A stretch of 64,000 nucleotides of DNA from Rhodobacteraceae bacterium LMO-JJ12 (GCA_021555075.1 JAKGBX010000001.1:1674001-1738000), one strand, 5' to 3'; counted from the stretch's first letter, positions 48,318 to 57,900 are shown. Program-made: numbers and translations. The notes: generated by a model not told the origin, from the sequence alone.

Positions 48318-48801
48318 CCGGCGCTCCCCTTAATACCGCCGCCAGCCCCTGGGCGATGGTCAACGCCGCTGCCACAGGTAGCGCAGTCTTGATGATGTAA
48401 AGCCCTGGCAAGCCACCGGTTTCCAAAGACGCTTCGCGGATCGACCAAGCATAGGCCATCTGTGGCCACCAGGCCCACAATATGACGCCGAACACCGGGA
48501 TCAGGCAAAAAATCAGGGCGGCGACGTCGGCGGCGCGGCGATAAGTCGGCGAGAGCTTTTCTGAAATCACCTCGACCCGAACATGTCCACCCCGGGCAAG
48601 GCAGACCGGAACGCTGAAGATAGCGAGCACCGCGAAGGCATAGGTGGCGCTGTCCTGAAGCTCGATAAACCCCACGCCGAACCCGTAGCGCAGCACCACA
48701 ACTGTCAGGACGACCAGCGTCAGAATCATCGCCGTGGTCAGACACAAGAACCAGGCCAACAGGTCAAGTGCGCCTGCAAGTGCCAGATAAGACTGTCGCA
48801 T
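48304..48801 (-). CDS. dctQ: TRAP transporter small permease (DctQ family)
   Basis: A 165-residue, four-helix membrane protein. VVLRYGFGVGFIELQDSATYAFAVLAIFSVPVCLARGGHVRVEVI is the characteristic core, with the Glu of helix 2 and the HVRV loop. It is the promoter-proximal gene of the second TRAP operon, and its start (48799-48801) follows a GAGGA site. The promoter lies in the large gap shared with the divergent Liv cassette. Confidence 0.88.
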   Translation of the reverse strand: MRQSYLALAGALDLLAWFLCLTTAMILTLVVLTVVVLRYGFGVGFIELQDSATYAFAVLAIFSVPVCLARGGHVRVEVISEKLSPTYRRAADVAALIFCLIPVFGVILWAWWPQMAYAWSIREASLETGGLPGLYIIKTALPVAAALTIAQGLAAVLRGAPDDAA

Positions 48802-49386
48802 CTCTGAGTCCTCCTGCCGCCAGTCATGCCATGGCTTTGTGCAGGAGCCAATGGCGGTTTGGGTTTGTGCTAGACATGCGATGGTGTTGGGCGGTCAGCG
48901 TTGGGTTTAGTTTTGCAGCAAGCCGCTTTGCGCATTGTGGTGCAGACAGTGGCGCAGACAATTGAGAAATTGCGGCCGACGTTCGACTCCATTGACCAAA
49001 ATAGCCGAAGAATTCGCGCTCATATGCTTAAGGTACTTGAAAAAAGACGCGACATCAAAGCTGTCCCGTCTGTCGCGAACCGTTGAATAGGTGTTGGAGC
49101 ATCGCAGTCAGCACGGTGCGACTAAATAACACAGTTTCTAAGGGGCAGCGCGCAGGTCTCCACCGCCCAACATCCTTCTGGACTATATTATCACGAGACA
49201 AGTCAACGCGATACATGGCTGCATTGAGCTACTAAAATTGCTGAAAAAGACGCTTTTTGGGTCATAATATTTGCCTGTGCTCGAAGAAAGATGTTGCAAG
49301 ATGCGTACTTAAAAGCACTAATGTGGTACTGAATTACTGATTTACCACGCATATGGGAGATATGTGTCATGCAGGGAGGAACCACC
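48802..49386. other. Divergent promoter region between the second TRAP operon and the first Liv cassette
   Basis: 585 bases without a supported gene. It turns AT-rich toward the Liv side (about 49190-49360), where promoter elements are likely. I found no clear tRNA, riboswitch fold or operator. A small frame at 48901-49086 is unsupported. Confidence 0.6.
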
Positions 49387-50526
49387 ATGAGATCCACATT
49401 GTCCATTATTGCTCTAAGCGCAGCATTGGGAACCGCCACCGCCGCAGTGGCAGAGGTGCGCATTGGCGCCTCGTTGGCAGTAACCGGTCCGGCGTCGTTT
49501 CTTGGAGACCCCGAGGCAAAAACGCTTGAGATGCTTGTAGAGCAGATCAACGCAGCCGGAGGCATTCAGGGCGAAGAAATTGCGCTGACGATCTATGACG
49601 ATGGCGGCGACCCGAGCAAAGCCCGCACCTTCGCCACCCGCCTTGTCGAAGAGGACAATGTTGTGGCAATCATCGGCAGCAGCACCACGGGGGCCACGAT
49701 GGCCATGGCGCCGATCGTGGGCGATGCCGAAGTGCCGATGATCTCGCTCGCTGGCGGGTTGGTGATCATCGATCCGGTTCAAGACTATGTTTTCAAGACG
49801 CCCCATACTGACCGCATGGCATGCCAGAAGGTGTTTGAAGACATCAAGAACCGGGGTATGTCGAAGGTTGGTATCGTTTCCGAGACAGGCGGATTTGGCG
49901 CGTCGATGCGCGAACAATGCCTTGATGTGGCAGGGGACTACGGAATCGAGATCGTCGCCGACGAAACCTATGGTGCCGCAGATCCGGATATGACGCCCCA
50001 GATGACCAACGTCGCCAATACCGACGGGATCGAAGCGATCCTGGTGGCTGGTGCAGGTCAAGGGCCGGCAGTTGTAACCCGCAACGCCGCTCAACTCGAC
50101 ATCAAGCTGCCGCTCTATCAGTCGCATGGCGTCGCATCCAACAAGTTCATCGAGCTTGCAGGAGACTCCGCAAACGGTATCCGTCTTCCGGCAACTGCGC
50201 TTCTGATCCCCAATCAACTGGCGCAGGATGATCCGCAACGCGAAGTCGTGAACAGCTATATCACCGACTATTCGGCCAAATACGGCACACCGCCGTCGAC
50301 TTTTGGGGGCTATGCTTTTGACGCTCTCAATCTTCTGGTCGAGGCGATGAATGCCGCCGGGACGACGACAGATAGCATCGCCATCAAGGGGGCACTCGAG
50401 AATATCCAGAACCATGCCGGGGTCACGGCTGTCTACAACTTCACCCCGGAGAACCACATGGGTCTTGATCCGAGCGCATTCCGAATGCTCGTGATCAAAG
50501 ACGGTGGTTGGGCTCCGGCCGAATAA
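49387..50526 (+). CDS. livK: Branched-chain-type ABC transporter substrate-binding protein
   Basis: A 379-residue periplasmic protein with a Sec signal (cleavage near AAVAEVR). The start is ATG 49387, with AGGGAGGA 8 bases before. VRIGASLAVTGPASFLGDPEAKTLEMLVEQINAAGGIQG and IIGSSTTGATMAMAPIV are standard for the Peripla_BP_6 family, and the ligand-site Ser-Thr lie in GSSTTGA. Such proteins bind branched-chain amino acids, amides, urea, aromatic acids and others. The ligand is unknown. It is the first gene of a full KHMGF cassette. Confidence 0.92.
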   Translation: MRSTLSIIALSAALGTATAAVAEVRIGASLAVTGPASFLGDPEAKTLEMLVEQINAAGGIQGEEIALTIYDDGGDPSKARTFATRLVEEDNVVAIIGSSTTGATMAMAPIVGDAEVPMISLAGGLVIIDPVQDYVFKTPHTDRMACQKVFEDIKNRGMSKVGIVSETGGFGASMREQCLDVAGDYGIEIVADETYGAADPDMTPQMTNVANTDGIEAILVAGAGQGPAVVTRNAAQLDIKLPLYQSHGVASNKFIELAGDSANGIRLPATALLIPNQLAQDDPQREVVNSYITDYSAKYGTPPSTFGGYAFDALNLLVEAMNAAGTTTDSIAIKGALENIQNHAGVTAVYNFTPENHMGLDPSAFRMLVIKDGGWAPAE

Positions 50527-50544
50527 TACCGGGGTATTTGAAAC

Positions 50545-51417
50545 GTGTCCGAATTGCTTCAATTCGTGCTTTCGGGTCTGACGGTTGGCGCTATCTATGC
50601 CGCCGTCGCACTCGGTTTCACGCTGATTTACAACGCTTCTGGTGTCGTCAACTTCGCCCAAGGCGAGTTTGTCGTCATCGGCGGCATGACCGCAGCTGCA
50701 CTAATCGGTATCGGAGTGCCGCTGCCACTTGCCATTCTCGGTGCGGTGCTGGCCGGCACGGCGAGCGGAGTCCTGCTCTATCAGTTTGCCATCCGACCGG
50801 CGCGCAATGCGCCGCTGGTTTCGCTTGTCATCATTACGATCGGTGCCAGCATCTTTATCCGCGGTGCGATGCAGACGATCTTTGACAAGCAAATCCATCG
50901 CTACGATGGATTCTCGGGCGATTTGCCGATCCGGTTTGGCGGTGCGGCCATCCTGCCGCAAGCGCTGTGGATCATTGGCGGTGCGATTGCGATTTTCGCT
51001 TTTCTCGCCTGGTTCATGCGCCGGACAAGAAGCGGGAGGGCGATCGAAGCGACATCCTCGAACCGGCTTGCCGCGACGCTGATCGGTATCAATACGCGCC
51101 ATGCGGTCAACCTCAGCTTTGCGCTTTCTGCTTTCATTGGCGCGCTGGCGGGCGTTCTGGCAACGCCGATCACTTTCACTTCCTATGATGCCGGAGTGTT
51201 GCTCGCTCTCAAGGGCTTTTCGGCCACCATGCTCGGTGGTGTGGGTTCTCCTCTGGGCGCGTTGATCGGTGGTCTTGCGATCGGTTTGATCGAAGCGTTG
51301 ACAGCCGGTTACATCAGTTCATCTTACAAAGACGCTGCCGCCTTCGTCATCATCCTGGCCGTTCTGTTCCTGCGTCCACAAGGGCTGCTCGGGCGCCGCA
51401 TTCAGGAGCGCGTATGA
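50545..51417 (+). CDS. livH: Branched-chain-type ABC transporter permease LivH
   Basis: A 290-residue permease starting at GTG 50545, 18 bases after the receptor gene stop. Eight helices, with NFAQGEFVVIGGMTAA (helix 2) and GGVGSPLGALIGGLAIGLIEAL near the C-terminus, mark the LivH family. It forms a heterodimeric channel with LivM. Its stop overlaps livM as ATGA. Confidence 0.93.
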   Translation: MSELLQFVLSGLTVGAIYAAVALGFTLIYNASGVVNFAQGEFVVIGGMTAAALIGIGVPLPLAILGAVLAGTASGVLLYQFAIRPARNAPLVSLVIITIGASIFIRGAMQTIFDKQIHRYDGFSGDLPIRFGGAAILPQALWIIGGAIAIFAFLAWFMRRTRSGRAIEATSSNRLAATLIGINTRHAVNLSFALSAFIGALAGVLATPITFTSYDAGVLLALKGFSATMLGGVGSPLGALIGGLAIGLIEALTAGYISSSYKDAAAFVIILAVLFLRPQGLLGRRIQERV

Positions 51418-52370
51418 TGTCAGCTGGATTTCGCATTTTTGCGGTCATTGCCGTATTGGTGATTGTTGGTGCTCTGATCTCGCCATCGAATTACTACTTC
51501 CGCGTCGGAACGCTGGTTTGGATCAACGCGGTGTCGGTCATCGGCATGGTGGTCTTGCTTGGCTATGTCGGACTGGTCAGTCTCGGCCATGCCGGGTTTT
51601 TTGCCATTGGCGCATATTCGGTGGTTGTACTGCCCAATTACGGTCTGCCGCCGCTGGCTGCCGCGCCGGTCGGTGTGGCTCTGGCAGGGCTCGTGGCCTA
51701 TGTCATTGGGCGACCGATCCTCAAGCTTTCGGGATACTATCTGGCGATTGCGACACTGGGCTTTGGCATACTCGTCTGGATGGTGCTGACCAAAGAGGCG
51801 TGGTTGACAGGTGGACCGGATGGCGGACCGGTGGCCGGGCCAAACCCGAAATACCTGTTCCGTGCTATTGGCATTGATATGACCACGGCAGAAGCGTGGT
51901 ACTGGATCTGTGGCCTCGTCGCGGCAATCGGTGGCGGGCTTATCGCCAATCTTGGTCAAAGCCCGACGGGCCGGGCCATGCGCGCTTTGCACGACAGTGA
52001 TGTCGCCGCACAGTCGCTGGGTGTCGACTCGGCACGCGCCAAGTCGGTCGCATTCATCATCTCTGCCCTTTACGCCGCAACCGCTGGTGTGTTGCTGTCC
52101 TTTGCCAACGGCTACATCACACCTGAGGTCGGCGGGTTCATGCATTCCGTCGAGATGGTTACGATGGCGGTGCTGGGTGGTGCCTCCAGTGTGATTGGCG
52201 CGCTGGTCGGGGTCTTCCTGCTGACGGTGTTGCCGCAGGTGCTTACCATTTTTGCGGAATACGAACATATGATCCTCGGAGCTATCATGGTTTTGACAAT
52301 GGTGTTGATGCGCGATGGGTTGATGCCCGCCTTCCTCAACCTCTTCAAACGTCTGGGGCGCAAGTCATGA
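51414..52370 (+). CDS. livM: Branched-chain-type ABC transporter permease LivM
   Basis: A 318-residue permease. LLGYVGLVSLGHAGFFAIGAYSVVVL and the cytoplasmic SPTGRAMRALHDSDVAAQSLGVD loop (contact with the ATPases) are LivM signatures, as is VTMAVLGGASSVIGALVG. It overlaps livH and livG by ATGA on either side, so all cassette proteins should be made in step. Confidence 0.93.
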   Translation: MMSAGFRIFAVIAVLVIVGALISPSNYYFRVGTLVWINAVSVIGMVVLLGYVGLVSLGHAGFFAIGAYSVVVLPNYGLPPLAAAPVGVALAGLVAYVIGRPILKLSGYYLAIATLGFGILVWMVLTKEAWLTGGPDGGPVAGPNPKYLFRAIGIDMTTAEAWYWICGLVAAIGGGLIANLGQSPTGRAMRALHDSDVAAQSLGVDSARAKSVAFIISALYAATAGVLLSFANGYITPEVGGFMHSVEMVTMAVLGGASSVIGALVGVFLLTVLPQVLTIFAEYEHMILGAIMVLTMVLMRDGLMPAFLNLFKRLGRKS

Positions 52371-53155
52371 GTGCGCTGACGGTAAAGGGGCTGAGCATCG
52401 CTTTTGGCGGCGTGAAATCCATTGACGATGTCAGCCTGGATGCGCCGGCCGGGGTCGTTACTTCAATCATCGGGCCAAATGGCGCGGGCAAGACTACGTT
52501 GTTCAACCTTATCAGCGGCATCTACCGGCCCTTGTCGGGGAGCGTTCATATCGGGGACAACGACGTGACCGGGTTGGCTACCCACGAGCGTGCTCGCCTC
52601 GGGATGGCGCGGACGTTCCAGAACCTCAAACTGTTCCCGCATATGACGGTTCTCGATAATGTGATGACCGGCTGTCACATCCGCGAGAAATCGTCTCTGG
52701 TTGCTGATCTTCTGGCTCTGCCGCAAAGTCGGAGAGCATCGCGCGAGAGCCGCGAAATCGCCATGACCGAGCTGGTGCGCGTCGGTCTTGATAGCGAAGC
52801 AGATCGGCAGGCGTCGGACCTGTCCTACGGTCAACTCAAACGGCTCGAGATCGCCCGGGCGTTGGCGTCGGGTTGCTCGATCCTGTTGCTGGATGAACCG
52901 GCGGCGGGATGCAACGCGATCGAGACGCGCGAAATTGACGTGTTGATCGTCCGGTTGGCCGAGGAAGGCCGTGCGGTTGTGTTGATCGAACATGACATGC
53001 GTATGGTCATGCGGATTTCCAAACACATCATCGTCCTCGATAGTGGGCGCAAGCTGGTTGAGGGGGATGCCGACACCGTGCGCCATCACCCTGATGTCAT
53101 CGCGGCCTATCTGGGCGCACATGGCGCACGTGAAGCAGGGGCAGCACATGACTGA
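52367..53155 (+). CDS. livG: Branched-chain-type ABC transporter ATPase LivG
   Basis: A 262-residue ATPase. Walker A GPNGAGKTTLF, Q-loop ARTFQNLKLFPHMTVLDNV, signature LSYGQLKRLEIARAL, Walker B ILLLDEPAAGC and the H-loop VLIEHDMRMVM are all intact. The signature LSYGQ instead of LSGGQ is common in LivG. It overlaps livF by 8 bases. Confidence 0.94.
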   Translation: MSALTVKGLSIAFGGVKSIDDVSLDAPAGVVTSIIGPNGAGKTTLFNLISGIYRPLSGSVHIGDNDVTGLATHERARLGMARTFQNLKLFPHMTVLDNVMTGCHIREKSSLVADLLALPQSRRASRESREIAMTELVRVGLDSEADRQASDLSYGQLKRLEIARALASGCSILLLDEPAAGCNAIETREIDVLIVRLAEEGRAVVLIEHDMRMVMRISKHIIVLDSGRKLVEGDADTVRHHPDVIAAYLGAHGAREAGAAHD

Positions 53156-53861
53156 AACCGGACCCATTCTGCAAATCGAAGGCCTGGTGTCGAGCTATGG
53201 GCCGACGCAGGTTTTGCACGACATAGATCTGCATGTGTCGCGCGGTGAGATTGTGACCGTTCTGGGCGCTAACGGCGCGGGCAAGACAACACTTCTGCGG
53301 TGCATTTCGGGCGTTCAGCCGGTGCGCGGCGGAACAATTCGGTTCCTCGGACGAGATTTGAAAGCTGTTGCGGATCACGAGCGCGCCGGGATCGGAATTG
53401 CCCACGCTCCAGAAGGTCGCCACATCTTCGAGGAACTGTCTGTCGAGGAAAACCTGCATCTGGGCGCCTTCAGTCGACGAGATGACTCTGCGGGCGATTT
53501 GGCCCATGTGTATGAGCTTTTCCCGATCCTGAAGACCAAACGCAGTCAGTTGGCGGGTGGCCTTTCGGGGGGCCAGCAGCAGATGCTGGCGATCGGGCGG
53601 GCGATCATGGCCAAGCCGCAACTTATGATTTTTGACGAACCGTCTATGGGGCTCGCGCCGGTGTTGGTCGATCAGGTTCTCGACGTCATCACGACGCTTA
53701 GAGATGACGGCGCAACGCTTCTGATCGTTGAGCAAAATGCTTTTGCGGCGCTGTCCATCGCTGATCGGGGGTATGTCATCGAACAGGGCCGCATTGTGCT
53801 GTCGGATGACGCACAAAGCCTGCTGGCAAACCCCGAGATGCGTGCCGCCTATCTGGGCTGA
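53148..53861 (+). CDS. livF: Branched-chain-type ABC transporter ATPase LivF
   Basis: A 237-residue ATPase starting at ATG 53148 within the end of livG. Walker A GANGAGKTTLL, APEGRHIFEELSVEENL, signature LSGGQQQMLAIGRA, Walker B LMIFDEPSMGL and the IVEQNAFAAL switch region identify LivF. It closes the first cassette; a hairpin follows. Confidence 0.94.
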   Translation: MTETGPILQIEGLVSSYGPTQVLHDIDLHVSRGEIVTVLGANGAGKTTLLRCISGVQPVRGGTIRFLGRDLKAVADHERAGIGIAHAPEGRHIFEELSVEENLHLGAFSRRDDSAGDLAHVYELFPILKTKRSQLAGGLSGGQQQMLAIGRAIMAKPQLMIFDEPSMGLAPVLVDQVLDVITTLRDDGATLLIVEQNAFAALSIADRGYVIEQGRIVLSDDAQSLLANPEMRAAYLG

Positions 53862-53879
53862 TACAAGGCGTTTGATTTC

Positions 53880-53927
53880 TGCCTAACGGCGGTGCGGAAT
53901 CGGTCGCGCCGAAGGCCGTTTGAGGCA
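53880..53927 (+). terminator. Hairpin after livF
   Basis: TGCCTAACGGC (53880-53890) pairs with GCCGTTTGAGGCA (53915-53927) with a 2-base bulge, enclosing a GC-rich 24-base top. CTTTTG follows about 10 bases later. It most likely ends the first Liv message. Confidence 0.5.
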
Positions 53928-54461
53928 GGCTTATGCTTTTGCGGCTGTCGAGGCATCATTGTGCCTCTTCACCAACCACTCGAACGTCAAACAAACTTTC
54001 TTTCTCTAGTAGTGGGAAGTCGACCTTTGTCGAGGCCCAACGCAGTTAGTCGTTCCGGGTGGGCAGATTGAAGCGCCAATATCGCTTCAGGTCTATATCT
54101 AACCCAAACCTCGTAGCTTCAGGCGTGAAAGGGTCAGCTTCTGACATCTGATTAGCGGCTTCCGGCGACTGCTGAAGTCGGCACGACATGACATGTTTAA
54201 GCGTTCGCCGGTGGCATCCTAGGGATCTGCGGCTCTGATTCTAGAGTTTGGCTTGGTAAAGTGTCTTTTTCCAACGATCTTTTAGCTCGCCAATCCTGTT
54301 GGGCCTCTTTGAAAGCATACGTACGAATACGTAAGCGAACACTGTATAACGTTTTGTTTTCATATCTTAAAGAGACCGGCATTTGCGCTCAGCAAAATCG
54401 ATCTGGACAACGCAAAATCGGTTTACTAGCGTTTGGCGTGAACGTTTAGGGAGGACGGGGC
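53928..54461. other. Gap before the acyl-CoA synthetase remnant, with operator-like palindrome
   Basis: No supported gene. The left part is featureless. The right part is AT-rich and contains the palindrome at 54315-54336, then a possible -10 box TATAAC near 54345, consistent with a regulated promoter for the following gene and the second Liv cassette. Confidence 0.55.
54315..54336. promoter_or_regulatory. TetR-type operator-like palindrome
   Basis: Arms GCATACGTA and TACGTAAGC flank a 4-base centre, with one mismatch per arm. The two TACGTA cores lie 10 bases apart, one helical turn. The size and symmetry fit a TetR-family operator. No TetR gene is adjacent. Confidence 0.5.
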
Positions 54462-55118
54462 ATGGTGGCCGGGTTGATGATGGATCAGCCACTGACTGTT
54501 ATGGCGATTCTGCGCCATGCGATCCGATGCCATTCGAATGCGCAGATCGTTTCGCGCCAACTTGACGGCTCTATCCATCGCTACAGCTACGACAATTTCG
54601 GGCGGCGGGTGCATCGGCTCGCAAATGCCTTGGTGGGTGTGCGCAAGGGCGACCAGATCACCCTGTCCGCCAAAGAGCGCCATGAAATCCAATGCTATCA
54701 GGGGCGGCCTCTTATCGGGGGGGATCTGCGCATCACTAACCGGACCAAGGATGTCATAAAGTCGGGCGGCGAATGGATCAGCTCGGTTGAGCTGGAACAT
54801 ATTGCCATGAGTCATCCAGATGTTGCCGAGGCTGCCTGCATCGCAATTGCGCATAGTAAATGGGGCGAACGCCCGATGCTTTGCGTCGTCCCAAGAGAAA
54901 AGAAAACGCTGGATGTTACCGGGTTGAAGGCGTTTTACGAAGGACGGGTAGCCAACTGGTGGATACCCGATTATGTCGAAGTGATCGAAGACATGCCGCA
55001 CACCGCTACCGGAAAGGTTTCGAAACTGACATTGCGCCAGCGCTTTGAGGGGTTTCGTCTGCCGGAGACGAATGAGCAACCGGATCAAAACCGGGTAGGC
55101 GGCATTAGAAAGGGATGA
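54462..55118 (+). pseudogene. Acyl-CoA synthetase with the central part deleted
   Basis: The 218-residue frame joins the two ends of an AMP-forming acyl-CoA ligase. Residues 1-66 (MDQPLTVMAILRHAI, IVSRQLDGSIHRYSYDNF, RRVHRLANALVG) match the N-terminus of FadD/DmdB-like ligases, and residues from about 88 (DLRITNRTKDVIKSGGEWISS ... MPHTATGKVSKLTLRQ) match the C-terminal domain with its catalytic Lys in TGKVSK. The adenylation core of roughly 330 residues, including the ATP loop, is missing. The frame is otherwise open and has a good AGGGAGGA site, so a short protein may still be made, but it cannot be a ligase. Confidence 0.85.
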
Positions 55119-55176
55119 AAAGGGGGGTGCTTTTGACACGACTATCAGCGAGCGCGTCGCAGCGCGGAGAGCGTCC

Positions 55177-55926
55177 ATGAGTGTCGTTCTGGAGGCGAAG
55201 AATCTCAGCAAGGAATTCAAGGGGTTCTTTGCAGTCAAGGATGTCGACCTGAAGGTCCAGAAGGGCACGATTCATGCCCTGATCGGGCCCAATGGCGCGG
55301 GCAAGACGACCTGTTTCAATCTGCTGACCAAGTTTCTTCAACCGACCAGCGGAACGATATCCTATGAGGGGCGCGATATCACCAAGATGAACCCCGCAAG
55401 AATTGCCCGGCTTGGTATGGTGCGGTCGTTTCAGATATCGGCGGTTTTCCCGGATCTTACCGTGTTGCAAAACGTGCGCGTCGCAGTGCAACGCAGACGT
55501 GGTGAGAGCTTTGATTTCTGGCGCTCGGACAAGCTGTTGAGCCGGTTTGACGACGAAGCGCGTGGCTATGTCAACGAGGTGGGGTTGTCCGAATTCGAAC
55601 AAACCCGCGCGGGGGAGCTTTCTTACGGGCGCAAGCGTGCGTTGGAGATCGCGGCCACACTGGCTCTGCGCCCGGAAATGTTGTTGCTCGACGAGCCGAT
55701 GGCCGGAATGGGCCGGGAAGACGTTGTGCGTATTGCGGCCCTAATCCGGCGCGTGGCCGAAAACCGGACCGTTTTGATGGTGGAACACAATCTCTCTGTG
55801 GTGGCGGACCTGTCCGACATGATTACCGTTTTGGCGCGGGGCGAGATCTTGGCCGAAGGCGATTATGCCACCGTTTCCAAATCTCCCGAAGTGATCGACG
55901 CCTATATCGGAGCTGGCCATGAGTGA
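55177..55926 (+). CDS. livG: Branched-chain-type ABC transporter ATPase LivG, second cassette
   Basis: A 249-residue ATPase. Walker A GPNGAGKTTCFNLL, Q-loop RSFQISAVFPDLTVLQNVRVAVQRRRG, signature LSYGRKRALEIAATLAL (Gln replaced by Arg), Walker B MLLLDEPMAGMG and MVEHNLSVVADLSD are seen. It begins 58 bases after the ligase remnant and overlaps the next ATPase gene by 8 bases. The cassette order G-F-K-H-M differs from that of the first one. This order and a neighbouring CoA ligase are often found in uptake systems for aromatic or other carboxylic acids; ligand unknown. Confidence 0.93.
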   Translation: MSVVLEAKNLSKEFKGFFAVKDVDLKVQKGTIHALIGPNGAGKTTCFNLLTKFLQPTSGTISYEGRDITKMNPARIARLGMVRSFQISAVFPDLTVLQNVRVAVQRRRGESFDFWRSDKLLSRFDDEARGYVNEVGLSEFEQTRAGELSYGRKRALEIAATLALRPEMLLLDEPMAGMGREDVVRIAALIRRVAENRTVLMVEHNLSVVADLSDMITVLARGEILAEGDYATVSKSPEVIDAYIGAGHE

Positions 55927-56644
55927 ATTGAATTCCCTCTCCGCTGACACATTGCTGAAGGTATCAGGTCTACAGGGCTGGTATGGCGAAAGCCACGTGT
56001 TGCACGGAATTGACTTTGAGGTAACAAAAGGCGAGGTGGTCACGCTTCTTGGGCGCAACGGTGCGGGCAAGACAACGACGCTCTTGGCGATCATGGGCAT
56101 TCTTTCCAAGCGCACCGGATCGGTGATCTATGACGGTGCCGAAATCATTGACATGCAACCCCGCCATATCGCCCGGCGCGGAATTGCCATTTGCCCGGAA
56201 GAACGCGGCATCTTCTCTTCACTCACGGTTGAGGAAAACCTGATGTTGCCGCCCGTCATAGGCCAAGGAGGTTTAAGCCGCGAGCGTATTTTCGAGTTGT
56301 TTCCTAACTTGCAGGAACGGCGGCGCAGCCAAGGCACCAAACTGTCGGGTGGCGAACAACAGATGCTGGCCATCGCCCGGATTCTGCGCACGGGCGCGCG
56401 GCTCTTGCTTCTGGACGAGCCGACCGAAGGTCTGGCTCCGGTGATCGTCCAGCAGATCGGCAAAACCATCGCCACGCTCAAAGACGAAGGGTTCACCATC
56501 GTGCTGGTCGAGCAGAATTTCCGTTTCGCCGCTTCGGTGGCTGACCGGCACTACGTCGTCGATCAGGGAAAAGTCATCGACATGATCCCCAACACCGAAC
56601 TCGACGCGAATATCGACAAGCTGCACAGCTATCTCGGGGTGTGA
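55919..56644 (+). CDS. livF: Branched-chain-type ABC transporter ATPase LivF, second cassette
   Basis: A 241-residue ATPase with Walker A GRNGAGKTTTLLAIMG, CPEERGIFSSLTVEENL, signature LSGGEQQMLAIARIL, Walker B LLLLDEPTEGLAP and VLVEQNFRFAASVAD. It partners LivG in energising the permease pair encoded downstream. A 45-base spacer separates it from the receptor gene. Confidence 0.94.
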   Translation: MSELNSLSADTLLKVSGLQGWYGESHVLHGIDFEVTKGEVVTLLGRNGAGKTTTLLAIMGILSKRTGSVIYDGAEIIDMQPRHIARRGIAICPEERGIFSSLTVEENLMLPPVIGQGGLSRERIFELFPNLQERRRSQGTKLSGGEQQMLAIARILRTGARLLLLDEPTEGLAPVIVQQIGKTIATLKDEGFTIVLVEQNFRFAASVADRHYVVDQGKVIDMIPNTELDANIDKLHSYLGV

Positions 56645-56689
56645 CAGTTTCCGGCAAAATGTTTGCCACAACAGAGGAGGAGAACGAAA

Positions 56690-57886
56690 ATGCTGAAAAA
56701 ACTTACTTTGGGAACCGCATTCGCCGCGCTGGCCGCCGGCGGTGCCTTTGCCGCAGACATCGATGTGAAGCTGGGCGTTCTGAACGACCGCTCGGGGATC
56801 TATTCCGACATCGCGGGTGAAGGCTCGGTGATTGCGGCTCGTTTGGCAGTCGAAGATTTCAAAGCCGCGGAAAAAGGCATCAACGTCGAAATCGTTTCGG
56901 CTGACCACCAGAACAAGCCTGATGTCGGATCGAACATCGCACGCCAGTGGTATGATCAGGACGGTGTGACTGCCATCGTCGACGTCCCGACCTCATCGGT
57001 GGCGCTGGCCGTTGCCGGGATCACCGCCGAAGCGAATGGCGTTTTTCTGGCTTCCGGACCCGGCTCGACGGGCGTGACCCGCGAACAGTGCCGACCAACG
57101 ACGATCCACTGGACCTATGATACCGCGGCGCTGGCCAACGGCACCGGCAAGGCCGTGACCTTGGCGGGTGGTAAGAAATGGTTCTTCCTGACTGCGGATT
57201 ATGCCTTTGGCCATTCGCTGCAAAACAACACCGCATCGGTGGTCGAAGCCAATGGCGGCGAAGTGGTGGGCAGCGTCAATGTGCCTTTCCCGGCCAATGA
57301 TTTCTCGTCCTTCCTGCTTCAGGCACAGGGCAGCGGCGCCGATGTGATCGGGCTGGCCAATGCGGGCGGCGATACCATCAACGCCATCAAACAAGCCGCT
57401 GAATTCGGCATCACCCAAGCAGGACAGAAACTCGCCGGTCTGTTGATCTTCATCAACGACGTGCATGCACTCGGAACCCAGACCGCACAGGGCCTGCAGA
57501 TGACCAGCGCCTTTTACTGGGATCGCGACGACACCACGCGTGCTTTCTCAGAGCGCTTTGAAGCAGAACGCGGCAGCAAGCCCAACATGATCACGGCGGG
57601 CGTCTATGGTGCGGTAACGCATTATCTTGCTGCGGTTGAAGCCACCGGCACCACCGAGGGCGAAACCGTCACCGCATGGATGAAAGCCAACCCAGCCGAC
57701 GATAAGCTGTTTGGCAAGGTGACAATCCGCGGCGATGGTCGGGCAATCCACGACATGTACCTGTTCGAGGTGAAAACCCCGGCGGAATCGACAGGGGAAT
57801 GGGATCTGCTCAAGACGATTTCTACGATCTCCGGCGAGGAAGCCTTCTTGCCGATGTTGCCGGAATGCGATTTCTCCGCAAAGTAA
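56690..57886 (+). CDS. livK: Branched-chain-type ABC transporter substrate-binding protein, second cassette
   Basis: A 398-residue receptor starting at ATG 56690 after GAGGAGGAG. The signal peptide ends near AAGGAFAAD. DVKLGVLNDRSGIYSDIAGEGSVIAARLAVEDF and VDVPTSSVALAVAGITAE differ from amino-acid-binding LivK and resemble receptors linked with aromatic and organic acids. WFFLTADYAFGHSL is the usual second-lobe start. A strong hairpin follows the stop. Confidence 0.92.
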   Translation: MLKKLTLGTAFAALAAGGAFAADIDVKLGVLNDRSGIYSDIAGEGSVIAARLAVEDFKAAEKGINVEIVSADHQNKPDVGSNIARQWYDQDGVTAIVDVPTSSVALAVAGITAEANGVFLASGPGSTGVTREQCRPTTIHWTYDTAALANGTGKAVTLAGGKKWFFLTADYAFGHSLQNNTASVVEANGGEVVGSVNVPFPANDFSSFLLQAQGSGADVIGLANAGGDTINAIKQAAEFGITQAGQKLAGLLIFINDVHALGTQTAQGLQMTSAFYWDRDDTTRAFSERFEAERGSKPNMITAGVYGAVTHYLAAVEATGTTEGETVTAWMKANPADDKLFGKVTIRGDGRAIHDMYLFEVKTPAESTGEWDLLKTISTISGEEAFLPMLPECDFSAK

Positions 57887-57900
57887 TCCAATGAAACTAC

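Noticed and set aside
50525-50538. Small palindrome between the first livK and livH
   Set aside because: Only 5 to 6 pairs with a loop of 2 to 4 bases; far weaker than the other spacer hairpins.
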